From positions 1-44,680 of the forward strand of contig LJHE01000053.1 of the NCBI GenBank assembly GCA_001983555.1: a DNA stretch of 44,680 bases. Reading direction: 5' to 3'. How positions within the stretch are numbered: position 1 is the stretch's first letter; each line of letters begins with the position of its first letter. Origin of the DNA: Candidatus Epulonipiscioides gigas (GTDB lineage Bacteria > Bacillota > Clostridia > Lachnospirales > Cellulosilyticaceae). Below are positions 1-8,293 of the stretch, piece after piece. The notes beneath the pieces were generated by a model. It did not search any database. It was not told where the DNA came from and saw nothing but the letters and a program-made list of their open reading frames with translations. Made by a program: the position numbers and the translations under genes.

Positions 1-1613
1 AAATAAATATTGTTGATACTCCTGGCCACAGTGATTTTTCATCGGAAGTTGAGCGAGTTATAAAAACAGTTGATACAGTTATTTTGCTCGTAGATTGTGT
101 AGAAGGACCTATGCCTCAAACTAGATTTGTATTGCAGAAGTCTTTAGAACTTGGACTTAAACCTATTCTTGTTATAAATAAAATAGATAAACCAAATAAT
201 AGAGCAGAAGAAGTAGTAGATATGACATTTGATTTATTTGTTGACCTTAATGCTACAGATGAACAATGTGATTTTCCAATTCTATACGGAATAGGAAAGC
301 AAGGAATTATACAATATTCACTAGATGAGAAATCACCTAATATTGAACCTCTTCTTGAAACCATTATTAAACAAGTTGGAGAATATCCTAAACAAGACGA
401 TGCTCCGTTGCAAATGCAAATTAGTTCTCTAGCTTATGATGATTATATTGGTCGTCTTGGCATTGGACGTATATATAAAGGTATTATTAAAGATGGTATG
501 CAAGTACAAATAGCAGATAATACTGGTAAACTTAGAACAGGCAAAATTAGTAAACTTATGTCGTATGAAGGATTAAAGCAAGTAGCTCAAAAAGAAGTTA
601 CAAGCGGAGATATAGCAGTAATCTCTGGAATATCAGATATTTCAATTGGTGAAACAATAGGTGAAGTTGGAAAAGTTACACCTATGGAACCAATTAATAT
701 TGAAGAACCAACACTAACTATGAATTTTCTTGTAAATGATTCACCTTTTGCAGGACTAAGTGGAAAATATGTTACAACAAGACATATTAAAGAACGCTTA
801 GAAAAAGAGCTTGAAGTTAATGTTGGTCTTAAAGTTGAGCCTATGGACACAACAGATGGATATACTGTTTCAGGTCGTGGTGAATTACACTTATCTATTT
901 TAATAGAAAATATGCGTCGTGAAGGATATGAAATTGGTGTTTCAAAACCACAAGTTATTATGAAAAAATCTGAAAATGATAAATTATTAGAACCTGTTGA
1001 AAGAGTTATTATAACTTTACCTGAAGAATATTCGGGAACTGTAATAAATAAGCTTAATATGAGAAAAGCCGAAATGCAATCAATGGAGCCTGAAAATGGA
1101 TATATGAAAATTGAATATCTCTGTCCTACACGTGCATTACTTGGATTTAGAAGTGAGCTTATTAATGATTCACATGGTGAAGCCACTCTGGTTAGAATGG
1201 TTGAAGGGTATACTCCATTTGTTGGTGAATTACCAAAAAGACAAACAGGAGCTCTAATTGCAGGTGAGCAAGGTGTGACTGTGGCATATGCTCTTAATAG
1301 TCTTGAAGCACGTGGCACATTATTTGTTGACCCAGGTCTGAATATATATGAAGGCATGGTTATTGGTTCAAATTCTCGAAAAGAGGATATGACTGTAAAT
1401 CCATGTAAAACCAAAAAACTTACTAATACTCGCTCATCTGGAGCAGATGATGCTGTTAAACTTACTCCTCCTAGAACTTTCTCATTAGAAGAAGCCTTAG
1501 AATTTATTGAGCAAGATGAATTAGTAGAAATCACTCCCGAGCATATCCGTATTCGTAAAAGACATTTAAAAGAACAAGATAGAAAACGTAATTCAAGAGT
1601 AAATCATCAATAA
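1..1613 (+). CDS. typA: TypA/BipA ribosome-associated GTPase, 5' end missing
   Basis: The reading frame is already open at the window edge and lacks the start and the G1/P-loop. The visible part begins at the G3 motif DTPGH (about position 15), followed by the effector phrase EGPMPQTRFVLQK and the G4 motif NKID. The rest covers translation-factor domain II, the EF-G-like domains III and V and the TypA-specific C-terminal domain, ending in a basic tail rich in Arg and Lys. TypA is a translational GTPase that binds the ribosome and supports ribosome assembly and stress adaptation. About 535 codons are present, against roughly 605-615 for the family, so only the first 70 or so residues are outside the window. 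An ATG at 84 is internal and is not the true start. No clear terminator follows; the next sequence is a palindromic repeat. Confidence 0.96.
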   Translation, partial: INIVDTPGHSDFSSEVERVIKTVDTVILLVDCVEGPMPQTRFVLQKSLELGLKPILVINKIDKPNNRAEEVVDMTFDLFVDLNATDEQCDFPILYGIGKQGIIQYSLDEKSPNIEPLLETIIKQVGEYPKQDDAPLQMQISSLAYDDYIGRLGIGRIYKGIIKDGMQVQIADNTGKLRTGKISKLMSYEGLKQVAQKEVTSGDIAVISGISDISIGETIGEVGKVTPMEPINIEEPTLTMNFLVNDSPFAGLSGKYVTTRHIKERLEKELEVNVGLKVEPMDTTDGYTVSGRGELHLSILIENMRREGYEIGVSKPQVIMKKSENDKLLEPVERVIITLPEEYSGTVINKLNMRKAEMQSMEPENGYMKIEYLCPTRALLGFRSELINDSHGEATLVRMVEGYTPFVGELPKRQTGALIAGEQGVTVAYALNSLEARGTLFVDPGLNIYEGMVIGSNSRKEDMTVNPCKTKKLTNTRSSGADDAVKLTPPRTFSLEEALEFIEQDELVEITPEHIRIRKRHLKEQDRKRNSRVNHQ

Positions 1614-1619
1614 TAGTTG

Positions 1620-1741
1620 ACTCCCATTAAACTCCCTCTGTGCCTTTGGTGATTTTCCTCACTAAACACACCTGTGCCCCTTCGGTACTGTTCCCTCCTT
1701 AAAAGGTGGAACTGTGGGTTTTATAAGTACGATAATTATAA
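1620..1741. repeat. Dispersed palindromic intergenic repeat, copy 1
   Basis: Read on the minus strand, this block starts with a boundary motif (ATAATTATCGTACTTATAAA at 1722-1741) and continues through CTTTTAAGGAGGGAACAG, AGTACCGAAG and CCAAAGGCACAGAGGGAG. The same phrases recur in order in the 6563-6868 block, which also carries the same boundary motif at its left end. Short hairpins (GTACC/GGTAC, GTGCC/GGCAC, CCCCTTTTAAGGGG) are perfect in that copy and partly eroded here. It looks like a REP- or MITE-like non-coding element. Confidence 0.7.
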
Positions 1742-1775
1742 ATTTTTCCTTAGCGAGCAGTACCGAAATGTTTAC

Positions 1776-1827
1776 AAAAAAAAGGCTCTGAGCTTGGACA
1801 TCTTTAATATGCCTTGCTCTTTGCCTT
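1776..1827 (-). terminator. Structured 3' element / terminator of copy A
   Basis: On the minus strand, just after the 183-aa gene, the RNA can fold as AAGGC, loop AAA, GAGC, a 4-bp inner helix, GCUC, loop AGA, GCCUU, followed by a U run. The same element with the same internal loops lies after copy B (16274-16324). The inner helix keeps pairing through wobble-compatible changes. It is probably an intrinsic terminator. Confidence 0.65.
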
Positions 1828-1840
1828 AATCTGAAGATAG

Positions 1841-2392
1841 TTAAATTTTGACATCAATAGATTTTCTAATGTTAGGCTCCCAGCCATCAAAAATACTTGG
1901 ATCAAATGTGAGACCCGGTTTATAATGTGGATCATGCTCTTTAATTTTGTTAACATATGCATCTCCATAGGCATCAGCAAGTTTGCTGATAGAATGTATC
2001 ATTGATATCCTATCTTCTGGTTTCACATTGGCTAAGCCTTTTGCTGAATAAACATAATCTAGTGAGAGGTCAGAAATTGGACTTTCACCTGGCCTCCAGA
2101 GGCCACTTTGATTAATAATATTATCACGCATTATTTGATGCACTTGTTCGTCAATTTCTTTTGGAACTTCTAATGTTCTTCTTTCTGGTGGAGGACCATT
2201 TAAATCAAAAACCATCCATGGATCCACTTTTGACTGATTAAAAGATTCTATTTCTTCCCTTGAGAAATGAGCAGGTGGAGTTTCACCTAAATATGATTTT
2301 AAAGACCCAGTATTTGATTTATTTTGTTGCTGTGTTTGAAATATTTGATTTTGATAGTTATTTTGGAACTTTGCAATTTGAGATATAGTCAT
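1841..2392 (-). CDS. Unrecognised 183-aa protein, copy A of a duplicated family
   Basis: I do not recognise this family. The start is set at the ATG (2390-2392) preceded by AAAGGAG; the frame extends upstream only through codons overlapping that site. The protein has no signal peptide and no membrane segment. Residues 1-30 are rich in Gln and Asn, followed by a segment with PPAHFSREEIESF, WMVFDLNGPPPERRTL and later KPEDRISMIHSISKLAD and FDGWEPNIRKSIDVK. A paralogue in inverted orientation at 15700-16251 is almost identical over residues 1-77 and the last 22, and diverges in between. Its upstream region shares a 36-bp promoter-like block with the copy B locus. It is probably monocistronic, with the structured terminator at 1776-1827. 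Function unknown. Confidence 0.8.
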   Translation of the reverse strand: MTISQIAKFQNNYQNQIFQTQQQNKSNTGSLKSYLGETPPAHFSREEIESFNQSKVDPWMVFDLNGPPPERRTLEVPKEIDEQVHQIMRDNIINQSGLWRPGESPISDLSLDYVYSAKGLANVKPEDRISMIHSISKLADAYGDAYVNKIKEHDPHYKPGLTFDPSIFDGWEPNIRKSIDVKI

Positions 2393-2430
2393 TATATACA
2401 CTCCTTTCAATAATATTGACTTGTGTATAA

Positions 2431-2465
2431 ATATTATATCGGTTAAATTAAATGGAAATTAATAC
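2431..2465 (-). promoter_or_regulatory. Promoter-like block upstream of copy A (sigma-28-like)
   Basis: On the minus strand TTAA, 15 nt, then ACCGATAT matches the -10 of the motility sigma factor (consensus TAAA-N15-GCCGATAT) well and its -35 in three of four positions. An overlapping TATAAT is also present, but no good sigma-A -35 lies 17 nt upstream. The block at 15071-15106 is identical in 35 of 36 bases. Confidence 0.5.
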
Positions 2466-2567
2466 CTAATTTATTTTTTTATATTTGTATAAATAATATA
2501 TAATATAAAGAATAATTAATTGTTTATATTTCTAAATATAATTATAAATATACAACGTTAATAATAT

Positions 2568-2650
2568 TCTAACCCCACCATTTGTGACTTTGGCACTTTT
2601 CCACTCTTAAAAGTGGTGACTCTGGGGGATGTTTAGTAAACGATGCATAT
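2568..2650. repeat. Dispersed palindromic intergenic repeat, short copy 2
   Basis: The minus strand contains AGTCACCACTTTTAAGAGTGG and AAAAGTGCCAAAGTCAC, phrases of the family consensus best preserved at 6660-6780. The GTACC hairpin segment is missing. The plus strand also has TTTAGTAAACGAT, which resembles TAGTAAACGACAA in the 20.1-kb copy. The rest of the 2393-2682 gap holds the copy A promoter and AT-rich DNA. Confidence 0.55.
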
Positions 2651-2682
2651 TAAGCTGATAATTTTAAACTGCTTTTACTATT

Positions 2683-3786
2683 TTATATTTGATTAGGAAC
2701 TTTAATAGCGCTCATTCTAGGAAGCACTGCATCAAAAAACATTTCATAGCCTTCACATAAATAATTGTGATAACTTTCTCCTATCATGTCTCTATTTCGC
2801 ATACAACCACCACGACAAATGCTAATATATTTACATGCCTTACACTTGTCACTTAACTTAACAGACTTCTCTAAAAACTCGATTTCTCTTCTTTTAGTAT
2901 TGATAGCTTCTAGCTGGTCTTTATTAAAATTACCAATACAATAATCATCTAGCATATAAAAATCACAAGGATACACAGAGCCATCCGCTTCCACAACTGT
3001 TTGTATTCCACATGTTCCTCGCATATCACAAGATTCAGCTGGATAATTATTTAAAATTGCAACATAATTTTCAAATTGTCTAATATATGGTTGCTTACCT
3101 TTTAAAAAATCTTTATACCATAAATTAAATAAGTTAATCATAAATTCACCAAATTCTTGTGGGGTTAGTGAATACTCATTTTGAGAGCGCTCTTCTTCAA
3201 GAGGGTCAAGACAAGCAATATATTGCTGATAATGCCATCCATTTTTTTTATATTCTTCATAAATATCTTCAATATTTTTTGCAACTAATTTATTTACAAC
3301 AGTTAAAATATTATATTGTACATTATATTTGTCAAACATTTTTGTAGTTTTTAAAATACGCTCATAGGTTTTATTACCAGCTGCATCATGCCTATATGTG
3401 TCATGAATTTCTTGTGTACCGTCCATTGAAACACCTATTAAAAAATCATTTTCAACAAAAAATTTACACCACTCTTCATTAAGATTAAATCCATTTGTTT
3501 GTAGAGCATTATGAACTTGTATATTTTTTTTATTATATTGACGTTGATATTCCATAGCTTTCTTAAAAAAATCAAGTCCTCTAAGTGTTGGTTCTCCACC
3601 TTGATATGCAAAGCTAACCGAATAATTTGCTTTTAACATGGTTCTTCTTATAATATTTTTAAGTGTTTCTTCACTCATCATTCCAAATGATTTGTGTGTT
3701 CTCTTTTCTGCTTCATCAAAATAAAAGCAATAATCACATCTCATATTGCAAGCACTTGAGGCTGGCTTCATCATTACATTTAACAT
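2683..3786 (-). CDS. Anaerobic sulfatase-maturating enzyme-type radical SAM/SPASM protein
   Basis: This 367-aa protein matches clostridial anSME in length and motif order. The radical SAM cluster is C13-x3-C17-x2-C20, and AYQGGEPTL is at 60-68. The SPASM region carries C253, C259, C274, C315, C318, C324, C328 and C344, enough for two auxiliary [4Fe-4S] clusters. YPCDFY includes D275, at the position of the anSME catalytic base. anSMEs oxidise a Cys or Ser of a sulfatase to formylglycine. The start follows GGAG by six bases. No sulfatase is in the window, and I saw no (C/S)-x-(P/A)-x-R motif in the neighbouring proteins. The target is elsewhere or is a different peptide. Fold and cofactor assignment are strong; the substrate is inferred. 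Confidence 0.88.
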   Translation of the reverse strand: MLNVMMKPASSACNMRCDYCFYFDEAEKRTHKSFGMMSEETLKNIIRRTMLKANYSVSFAYQGGEPTLRGLDFFKKAMEYQRQYNKKNIQVHNALQTNGFNLNEEWCKFFVENDFLIGVSMDGTQEIHDTYRHDAAGNKTYERILKTTKMFDKYNVQYNILTVVNKLVAKNIEDIYEEYKKNGWHYQQYIACLDPLEEERSQNEYSLTPQEFGEFMINLFNLWYKDFLKGKQPYIRQFENYVAILNNYPAESCDMRGTCGIQTVVEADGSVYPCDFYMLDDYCIGNFNKDQLEAINTKRREIEFLEKSVKLSDKCKACKYISICRGGCMRNRDMIGESYHNYLCEGYEMFFDAVLPRMSAIKVPNQI

Positions 3787-3814
3787 ATTTTTCTCCTAAC
3801 TTTATCCTAATTCT

Positions 3815-3852
3815 AAATAAGAACTAGGAGCTAATTCTAGCTCAACTAGTTC
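3815..3852 (-). terminator. Intrinsic terminator after the Bax inhibitor-like gene
   Basis: On the minus strand a two-step hairpin pairs GAACTAG with CTAGTTC and GAGCTA with TAGCTC, with a 2-nt bulge and a four-base loop, followed by TTATTT. It separates the Bax inhibitor-like gene from the radical SAM gene, so the two are probably transcribed separately. Confidence 0.65.
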
Positions 3853-3871
3853 CTAATTTTTAGTTAATTAT

Positions 3872-4606
3872 TTAATCTCTTGAAGCTAATTTGGCAAGTA
3901 ATTCAAGCATCTCAACATAAACCCAAATAATAGTCACTAAAAGACCTACGGCAAAATAAGATTCCATATATTTAGGCAAATTATGTCTTGCTCCAATTAT
4001 AATATTATCATAATCTACTAACAAAAAAGCAATTGCAACAATTACAGTGAATATACTAAAACCTATAGAAAATAAACTATTTCCAATAAGCACATTGCCA
4101 AAACCAAGTAGCGAAAAAACAAATCCTAATAAACTTGCTGCAATAATTGTAAGTGCTAGAATCATTACAGCATTTCTAATTTTCCCCGCAAGTTCTGGAG
4201 CTTCTCTATAAAGTAAAAGAGTAAATATTATTGCAAGTAAAGTTAAAACAACTGCTTTTGGAACAACGCCATCAAAATAATAGGCAAAACTTACTGTTAT
4301 AGCTCCGACAAAAACACCTTCACAAATAGCATAAATAGGAGCTACCACATTTGAAATATGTGGCTTAAATGACATTGCAATCACAAGACCAAGACCAACA
4401 AAACCACCGACAGCACTTAATGTATATGCAAGATTAAAATTTGGATTTCCACCAGCGTATAGAACATAATAAGCTATAAATGCAACTACGCAAGTTATGC
4501 TTAAAAGTCCTAGAGCTTTGTTTCTTGCTCCTGCAATACTCATGGTTTCACCTGTATATTCCAGGTGACCATTTAAACCTTTTTTAATCATTGGATTAGT
4601 TCGCAT
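3872..4606 (-). CDS. Bax inhibitor-1/YccA-like membrane protein
   Basis: A 244-aa polytopic protein with about seven hydrophobic segments. It has the N-terminal pattern of the bacterial BaxI_1 group: MRTNPMI, then ETMSIAGARNKALGLL before the first helix at about 28-50. The last helix (LLVTIIWVYVEMLELLAKLAS) also fits the family, whose members act as pH-sensitive cation (calcium) leak channels or membrane stress proteins. The start is the ATG at 4604-4606: AAGGAAGTG lies nine bases upstream, while the GTG nine bases further out overlaps that site. It stands alone, with a terminator at 3815-3852. The family call is good; the physiological role is not known here. Confidence 0.88.
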   Translation of the reverse strand: MRTNPMIKKGLNGHLEYTGETMSIAGARNKALGLLSITCVVAFIAYYVLYAGGNPNFNLAYTLSAVGGFVGLGLVIAMSFKPHISNVVAPIYAICEGVFVGAITVSFAYYFDGVVPKAVVLTLLAIIFTLLLYREAPELAGKIRNAVMILALTIIAASLLGFVFSLLGFGNVLIGNSLFSIGFSIFTVIVAIAFLLVDYDNIIIGARHNLPKYMESYFAVGLLVTIIWVYVEMLELLAKLASRD

Positions 4607-4721
4607 ATTAATCACTTCCTTTTCATTTTTTTGTATTATAACATATTTGCTAAATTAATTCTACAATATTTCTAAAAAATTAAAATTTGTAATAAAAACG
4701 TTATATACACGAATTTAAGTA

Positions 4722-4750
4722 TTGGTTTTTAGATAAAAATAGTGTATAAT
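4722..4750 (+). promoter_or_regulatory. Sigma-A promoter of the YcdB/YcdC-like gene
   Basis: TTGGTT (4722-4727), 17 nt, then a perfect TATAAT (4745-4750), about 30 nt before the GTG start at 4780. Confidence 0.75.
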
Positions 4751-4779
4751 TAACAAAATATTAAATTGAGGTGATTGTA

Positions 4780-5943
4780 GTGAAAAAAATGTTTATTTTA
4801 CTCTTAACTTGTTTATCATCAACTTATGTATTAGGAGCTCCGTTGATGACAGAAAATTCAGCCGTTTCATATATAGAAACAATGTTCAATTTACCTGAGT
4901 TTTATACGCTACAAAAAACAGTTAATACTCCTATATCTGCACTAGACTATTATAACTTACAATTTAGAGCAGATAATTCTCTAGACTTGAATATTACAGT
5001 TGAAGAAAGTGGTCGTATATTAGAATATGAAAATAAAAAAAGAGTTAGAAAAGAGCCTATAATATTTTCATATGATTATTGTAAACAAGCAGCAATTTCA
5101 TTTTTAGATATTTTTGCAAAGTTATATGACAACAATCTCATTTATGCATATGACCGATTCAATCAAGAAAATAATACCTATACCTTTTACTTTAATGTAT
5201 ATCATGATAATATACCTATCCTTGGTGAAACAGTTTCTCTTAATATAAGTCCAGTAACAGGCGAAGTAATTTATTTTAGCGGAATAAGTACATATCTTGG
5301 TGCTTATCTTAAAGAAGATATTATAGTTTCAAAAGATGAAGCATATTCAAAATATAAAGAAAATCTTGGTATAGGTCTTTGTTATAAAATAGAAACTGAC
5401 CCTATTACTAAAGCTCGAGAGGCTATTCCAATGTTTGGCATACTTCCAGATGGTAAAATAGGAATTAGTCCTTCATCAGGTGAGGTAGTCAAATTAAATA
5501 ATTCTAACGTTCCTGATGAATCCGGTCTTAGATATGGATATGAGCAAAGTATCATTTTTGCTAGTAGATATATTTTTAATGTTTATGGTCACACTAATAT
5601 TGAACTTTTAAAATCAGAATCATATTTTTTAGATGGCATGTATCATATGAAATTTTTGCGTACTGAATATGGAGCACCTGTTCTTAATAATTTTATCACT
5701 ATTTCTATAGATGCTGATACTGGTGTTACACAAAATCATGAAATAGTTTGGGATAATTATGTAGATTTTGAAAATGTAGAGCGATATATTGCTCAACCTC
5801 ATCATCTAGCTAATAATTTTTTTGGAGCAACTGATTTTAATTTATATTATAAAAATATTTATACCAATCGTAGAATTCCTATTTATACAACTAATTTAGA
5901 TTCAGTTTTTATTGATGTTAAAACTAGACAAATTATAAACTAG
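4780..5943 (+). CDS. Secreted YcdB/YcdC-domain-like protein
   Basis: A 387-aa protein starting at the GTG preceded by GAGGTG; an upstream in-frame GTG at 4771 lies inside the ribosome binding site. Residues 1-20 form a signal peptide (KK, then FILLLTCLSSTYVLG, cleavage near AP). The mature part has two related halves of alternating beta-strands with phrases such as YTFYFNVYHDNIPILGETVSL and SPVTGEVIYFSG, then YHMKFLRTEYGAPVLNNFITISIDADTG. These are typical of YcdB/YcdC (PepSY-like) domains found in extracellular Firmicutes proteins. The function of such domains is poorly known; modulation of peptidases or binding at the cell wall has been suggested. Its 3' end overlaps the convergent rhomboid gene by 11 bp. 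No surface anchor is visible. Confidence 0.72.
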   Translation: MKKMFILLLTCLSSTYVLGAPLMTENSAVSYIETMFNLPEFYTLQKTVNTPISALDYYNLQFRADNSLDLNITVEESGRILEYENKKRVRKEPIIFSYDYCKQAAISFLDIFAKLYDNNLIYAYDRFNQENNTYTFYFNVYHDNIPILGETVSLNISPVTGEVIYFSGISTYLGAYLKEDIIVSKDEAYSKYKENLGIGLCYKIETDPITKAREAIPMFGILPDGKIGISPSSGEVVKLNNSNVPDESGLRYGYEQSIIFASRYIFNVYGHTNIELLKSESYFLDGMYHMKFLRTEYGAPVLNNFITISIDADTGVTQNHEIVWDNYVDFENVERYIAQPHHLANNFFGATDFNLYYKNIYTNRRIPIYTTNLDSVFIDVKTRQIIN

Positions 5944-6502
5944 TTATTGGTTTTAGGAAAAATCCGAGAACTGCACCAGTTGCTCCTCCAATGATATGTG
6001 TAATATTTGATACATTATCATTAACTGCAATAGCATTCGTTAGCTCTCCTAGAATATAAATCAATGCTACAAGTATAAATGTCATGGGTATTTCACCATT
6101 TTTTATACTTGTAAATGATGATAATAAAATCAATGAAAAAGCAACCCCACTTGCTCCTAAAAGTCTTATATCTGGAAAAAATATATTATTAACCAGACCT
6201 GTTATTAGAGCTGTAACCAAAATTACCCCCACAAGTTCTTTAGAACCATATTTTTCTTCCAGTAATGGTCCAACAATTAATATCAGTGTTATATTTCCTA
6301 GAAAATGCTCCCAACTTGCATGCCCAAAAATATGAGTTATAATTCTAATGTATGCTAAAGGATCAGTTATTGGAGAATTATATGTGCTAAAAAGATATAT
6401 ATTAGTTATTCCATTTGTGATTAAATCAAGCCCTAATACAATAACACATATAATTGTAAATATTAAAATTACTGGTGAGTTAAACGAAATTTTAAGTTTC
6501 AT
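5933..6502 (-). CDS. Rhomboid-family intramembrane serine protease
   Basis: A 189-aa protein with about six hydrophobic segments. Rhomboid hallmarks are visible: HASWEHFLGN (H66 and N70, oxyanion side), GASG with the probable nucleophile S118, and the catalytic H169 in THIIGGATGA in the last helix. Length and order fit the minimal six-helix bacterial type with no extra domain. It would cut single-pass membrane proteins inside the bilayer. Its stop overlaps the end of the convergent secreted-protein gene, so neither gene has its own terminator in between. No substrate can be assigned. Downstream of the start codon nothing looks degraded, so it should be active. Confidence 0.92.
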   Translation of the reverse strand: MKLKISFNSPVILIFTIICVIVLGLDLITNGITNIYLFSTYNSPITDPLAYIRIITHIFGHASWEHFLGNITLILIVGPLLEEKYGSKELVGVILVTALITGLVNNIFFPDIRLLGASGVAFSLILLSSFTSIKNGEIPMTFILVALIYILGELTNAIAVNDNVSNITHIIGGATGAVLGFFLKPITSL

Positions 6503-6562
6503 TGATAAATTTCCCCCTTTAATTGTTTAAAATTTAAATATTGCTCTATTTTTATTTTTCAT

Positions 6563-6868
6563 TATATAATTATCGTACTTATAAACCCCACTGGCATCTT
6601 TCGATGCCATCTCCCTTTTAAAAATAGACCACTGAAAAAGTTTTTTGATATCAAGAAAACCTCACCATATAGCTTCCCACTAAATCCCCCTGTGCCTTTG
6701 GCACTTTTCACCCATAAACCCCCCTTGTACCTTCGGTACTGTTCCCCCCTTAAAAGGGGTGACTCCTAGTAAACTACAATTTTAGATAATACTCAAGCTT
6801 TTGTTTGCTTGATAGCCTCCCCTTTTAAGGGGAGGTGGCAGCGCAAGCTGACGGAAGGGTTAAAATGA
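6563..6868. repeat. Dispersed palindromic repeat, longest mosaic copy 3
   Basis: This fills most of the 6503-6931 gap; I see no gene there. The left end carries the same 20-bp boundary motif as copy 1. The centre (6660-6780) has GTGCCTTTGGCAC, GTACCTTCGGTAC and CCCCTTAAAAGGGG hairpins. The right part has CTCAAGC..GCTTGATAGCCTCC, CCCCTTTTAAGGGG and GGCAGCGCAAGCTGACGG. Phrases of each section recur at 1620, 2568, 10256, 13030 and 20100. The modular make-up suggests a mobilised or serially duplicated REP/MITE element. Confidence 0.75.
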
Positions 6869-6931
6869 GAATGTCTTTTTTGTGTAAGTTTTTATTTATT
6901 CAACAACCTATATTATTTTAAAGTACTGTGA

Positions 6932-8290
6932 CTATCTATGGTGTATTGGTATTAGCATTTCAAATACTGCTCCATTTTCATTGTATGCTCTAATTTGACC
7001 TCCTAATTTTTCTATAGAAGTTTTTGCTATTGATAGTCCAAGTCCAAAATTACCACCTTTACCCTTAGAAAATCGTTCAAATATCTTATCTTGATTAGTA
7101 ATATCTTCTCCATTATTTTTTATTAAAATGATTGCATTGTTGTCAATAGTTTTTATGTAAATGTCAATTTGGCTTTTTGCATATCTGAGCCCATTTGAAA
7201 TTACATTACCAAAAATTCCTCTTAAAAGTTCATCATTTCCTATAATATAAACTTCATCCTCTAATTTACAAGATATATCTATATTTTGAGCTATTGCATA
7301 TCCATTGTAAGTATTTACAAGTTCGCTCATATAATCTTTTAAGTTAAATATCTCAAGAGATGTCTTATCATTAAAATCAAAATTTTCAATACGACCTAAT
7401 GTAAGCAATCCATCAATAAGCTTGGTAAGTTTTTGAGCTTCTTCAGAAATAATATGAGCAGTACTACTTGTATCGGCAAAAATTCCCATTTCAATTCCAT
7501 CCGCATATCCTCTAATGCTCATAAGAGGTGTACGTAATTCGTGGGAAGCATTGTTTAAAAATAATTTTTGAGATTTATGAGCATCATAAATTCTTTTATT
7601 CATTTTATTTATTTCATGACTTAGTTTTTTGAGCTCTATACTATCACTATTTGTATTAAGCTTTAAAATTTCATCAGACTTAATAGTTTCTATACAGCTC
7701 GTTATATATTCAATAGGTTTGGCAATTGATTTGGTTATCATAGTAGAAATAAATATTGCAATAACTGTAATAATTACAGATATTGTAAGCAGTACTAAAT
7801 TAATCGTAAAAACAAAATCATCAAAGAAATATCCCTTTGATATATAAATTGCTTTATTTCTAAGCGGAGCAGGCTCTATAGGAATGTTTATAACATAATA
7901 ATCACTGCCATTATATTTAAATGAACCTATTTCTCCTTCTGATAATTCTAATACCAGTTCATAAGCTTGATGTGCTATTTCATCATTTACAAAACTATTA
8001 TTCTCATTTAATTTCAATAATTTTGATACTTTACCTTGTCTATTATATGTTATAAGCTCGACCGATGAAGAACTTGGAGCATTTCTAAGTGAAAAAGCCA
8101 TACCTTTTGCACTCTCAAAATTTGAATCAAAATTTTGAGGTAAATTCTCTGCCATATAAATTAATTCTTTTTCTGCTTCTATTTGTGCATAATATGAAAC
8201 AGTTAGATTAAATAATATTAGTATCGATAAAGGAACAAGTACAATTAAAAATATAACTGGCCGTGAAATTTTTTTTCGTATTGTAGTCAT
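6932..8290 (-). CDS. Membrane sensor histidine kinase (OmpR-partner type)
   Basis: A 452-aa kinase. TM1 lies at about 10-33, an extracytoplasmic sensor of about 120 residues follows, and TM2 is at about 160-185. HAMP (186-235) leads to the HisKA box NASHELRTPL with the phospho-acceptor H250. The HATPase domain has the N-box near GNVISNGLRYA (361-371), DKIFERFSKG (401-410) and the G-box GLGLS (416-420). All catalytic motifs are intact. The gene is 3 bp downstream of its response regulator and surely cotranscribed with it. The divergent genes at 9150 and 9705, whose promoters carry repeated 11-bp boxes, are the likely targets, which suggests sensing of an envelope signal. The signal itself is unknown. 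Confidence 0.95.
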   Translation of the reverse strand: MTTIRKKISRPVIFLIVLVPLSILILFNLTVSYYAQIEAEKELIYMAENLPQNFDSNFESAKGMAFSLRNAPSSSSVELITYNRQGKVSKLLKLNENNSFVNDEIAHQAYELVLELSEGEIGSFKYNGSDYYVINIPIEPAPLRNKAIYISKGYFFDDFVFTINLVLLTISVIITVIAIFISTMITKSIAKPIEYITSCIETIKSDEILKLNTNSDSIELKKLSHEINKMNKRIYDAHKSQKLFLNNASHELRTPLMSIRGYADGIEMGIFADTSSTAHIISEEAQKLTKLIDGLLTLGRIENFDFNDKTSLEIFNLKDYMSELVNTYNGYAIAQNIDISCKLEDEVYIIGNDELLRGIFGNVISNGLRYAKSQIDIYIKTIDNNAIILIKNNGEDITNQDKIFERFSKGKGGNFGLGLSIAKTSIEKLGGQIRAYNENGAVFEMLIPIHHR

Positions 8291-8293
8291 TTG

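Noticed and set aside
587-1534. Long minus-strand open frame inside typA
   Set aside because: It is the antisense shadow of a conserved gene, with a serine/isoleucine-rich composition and no start signal.
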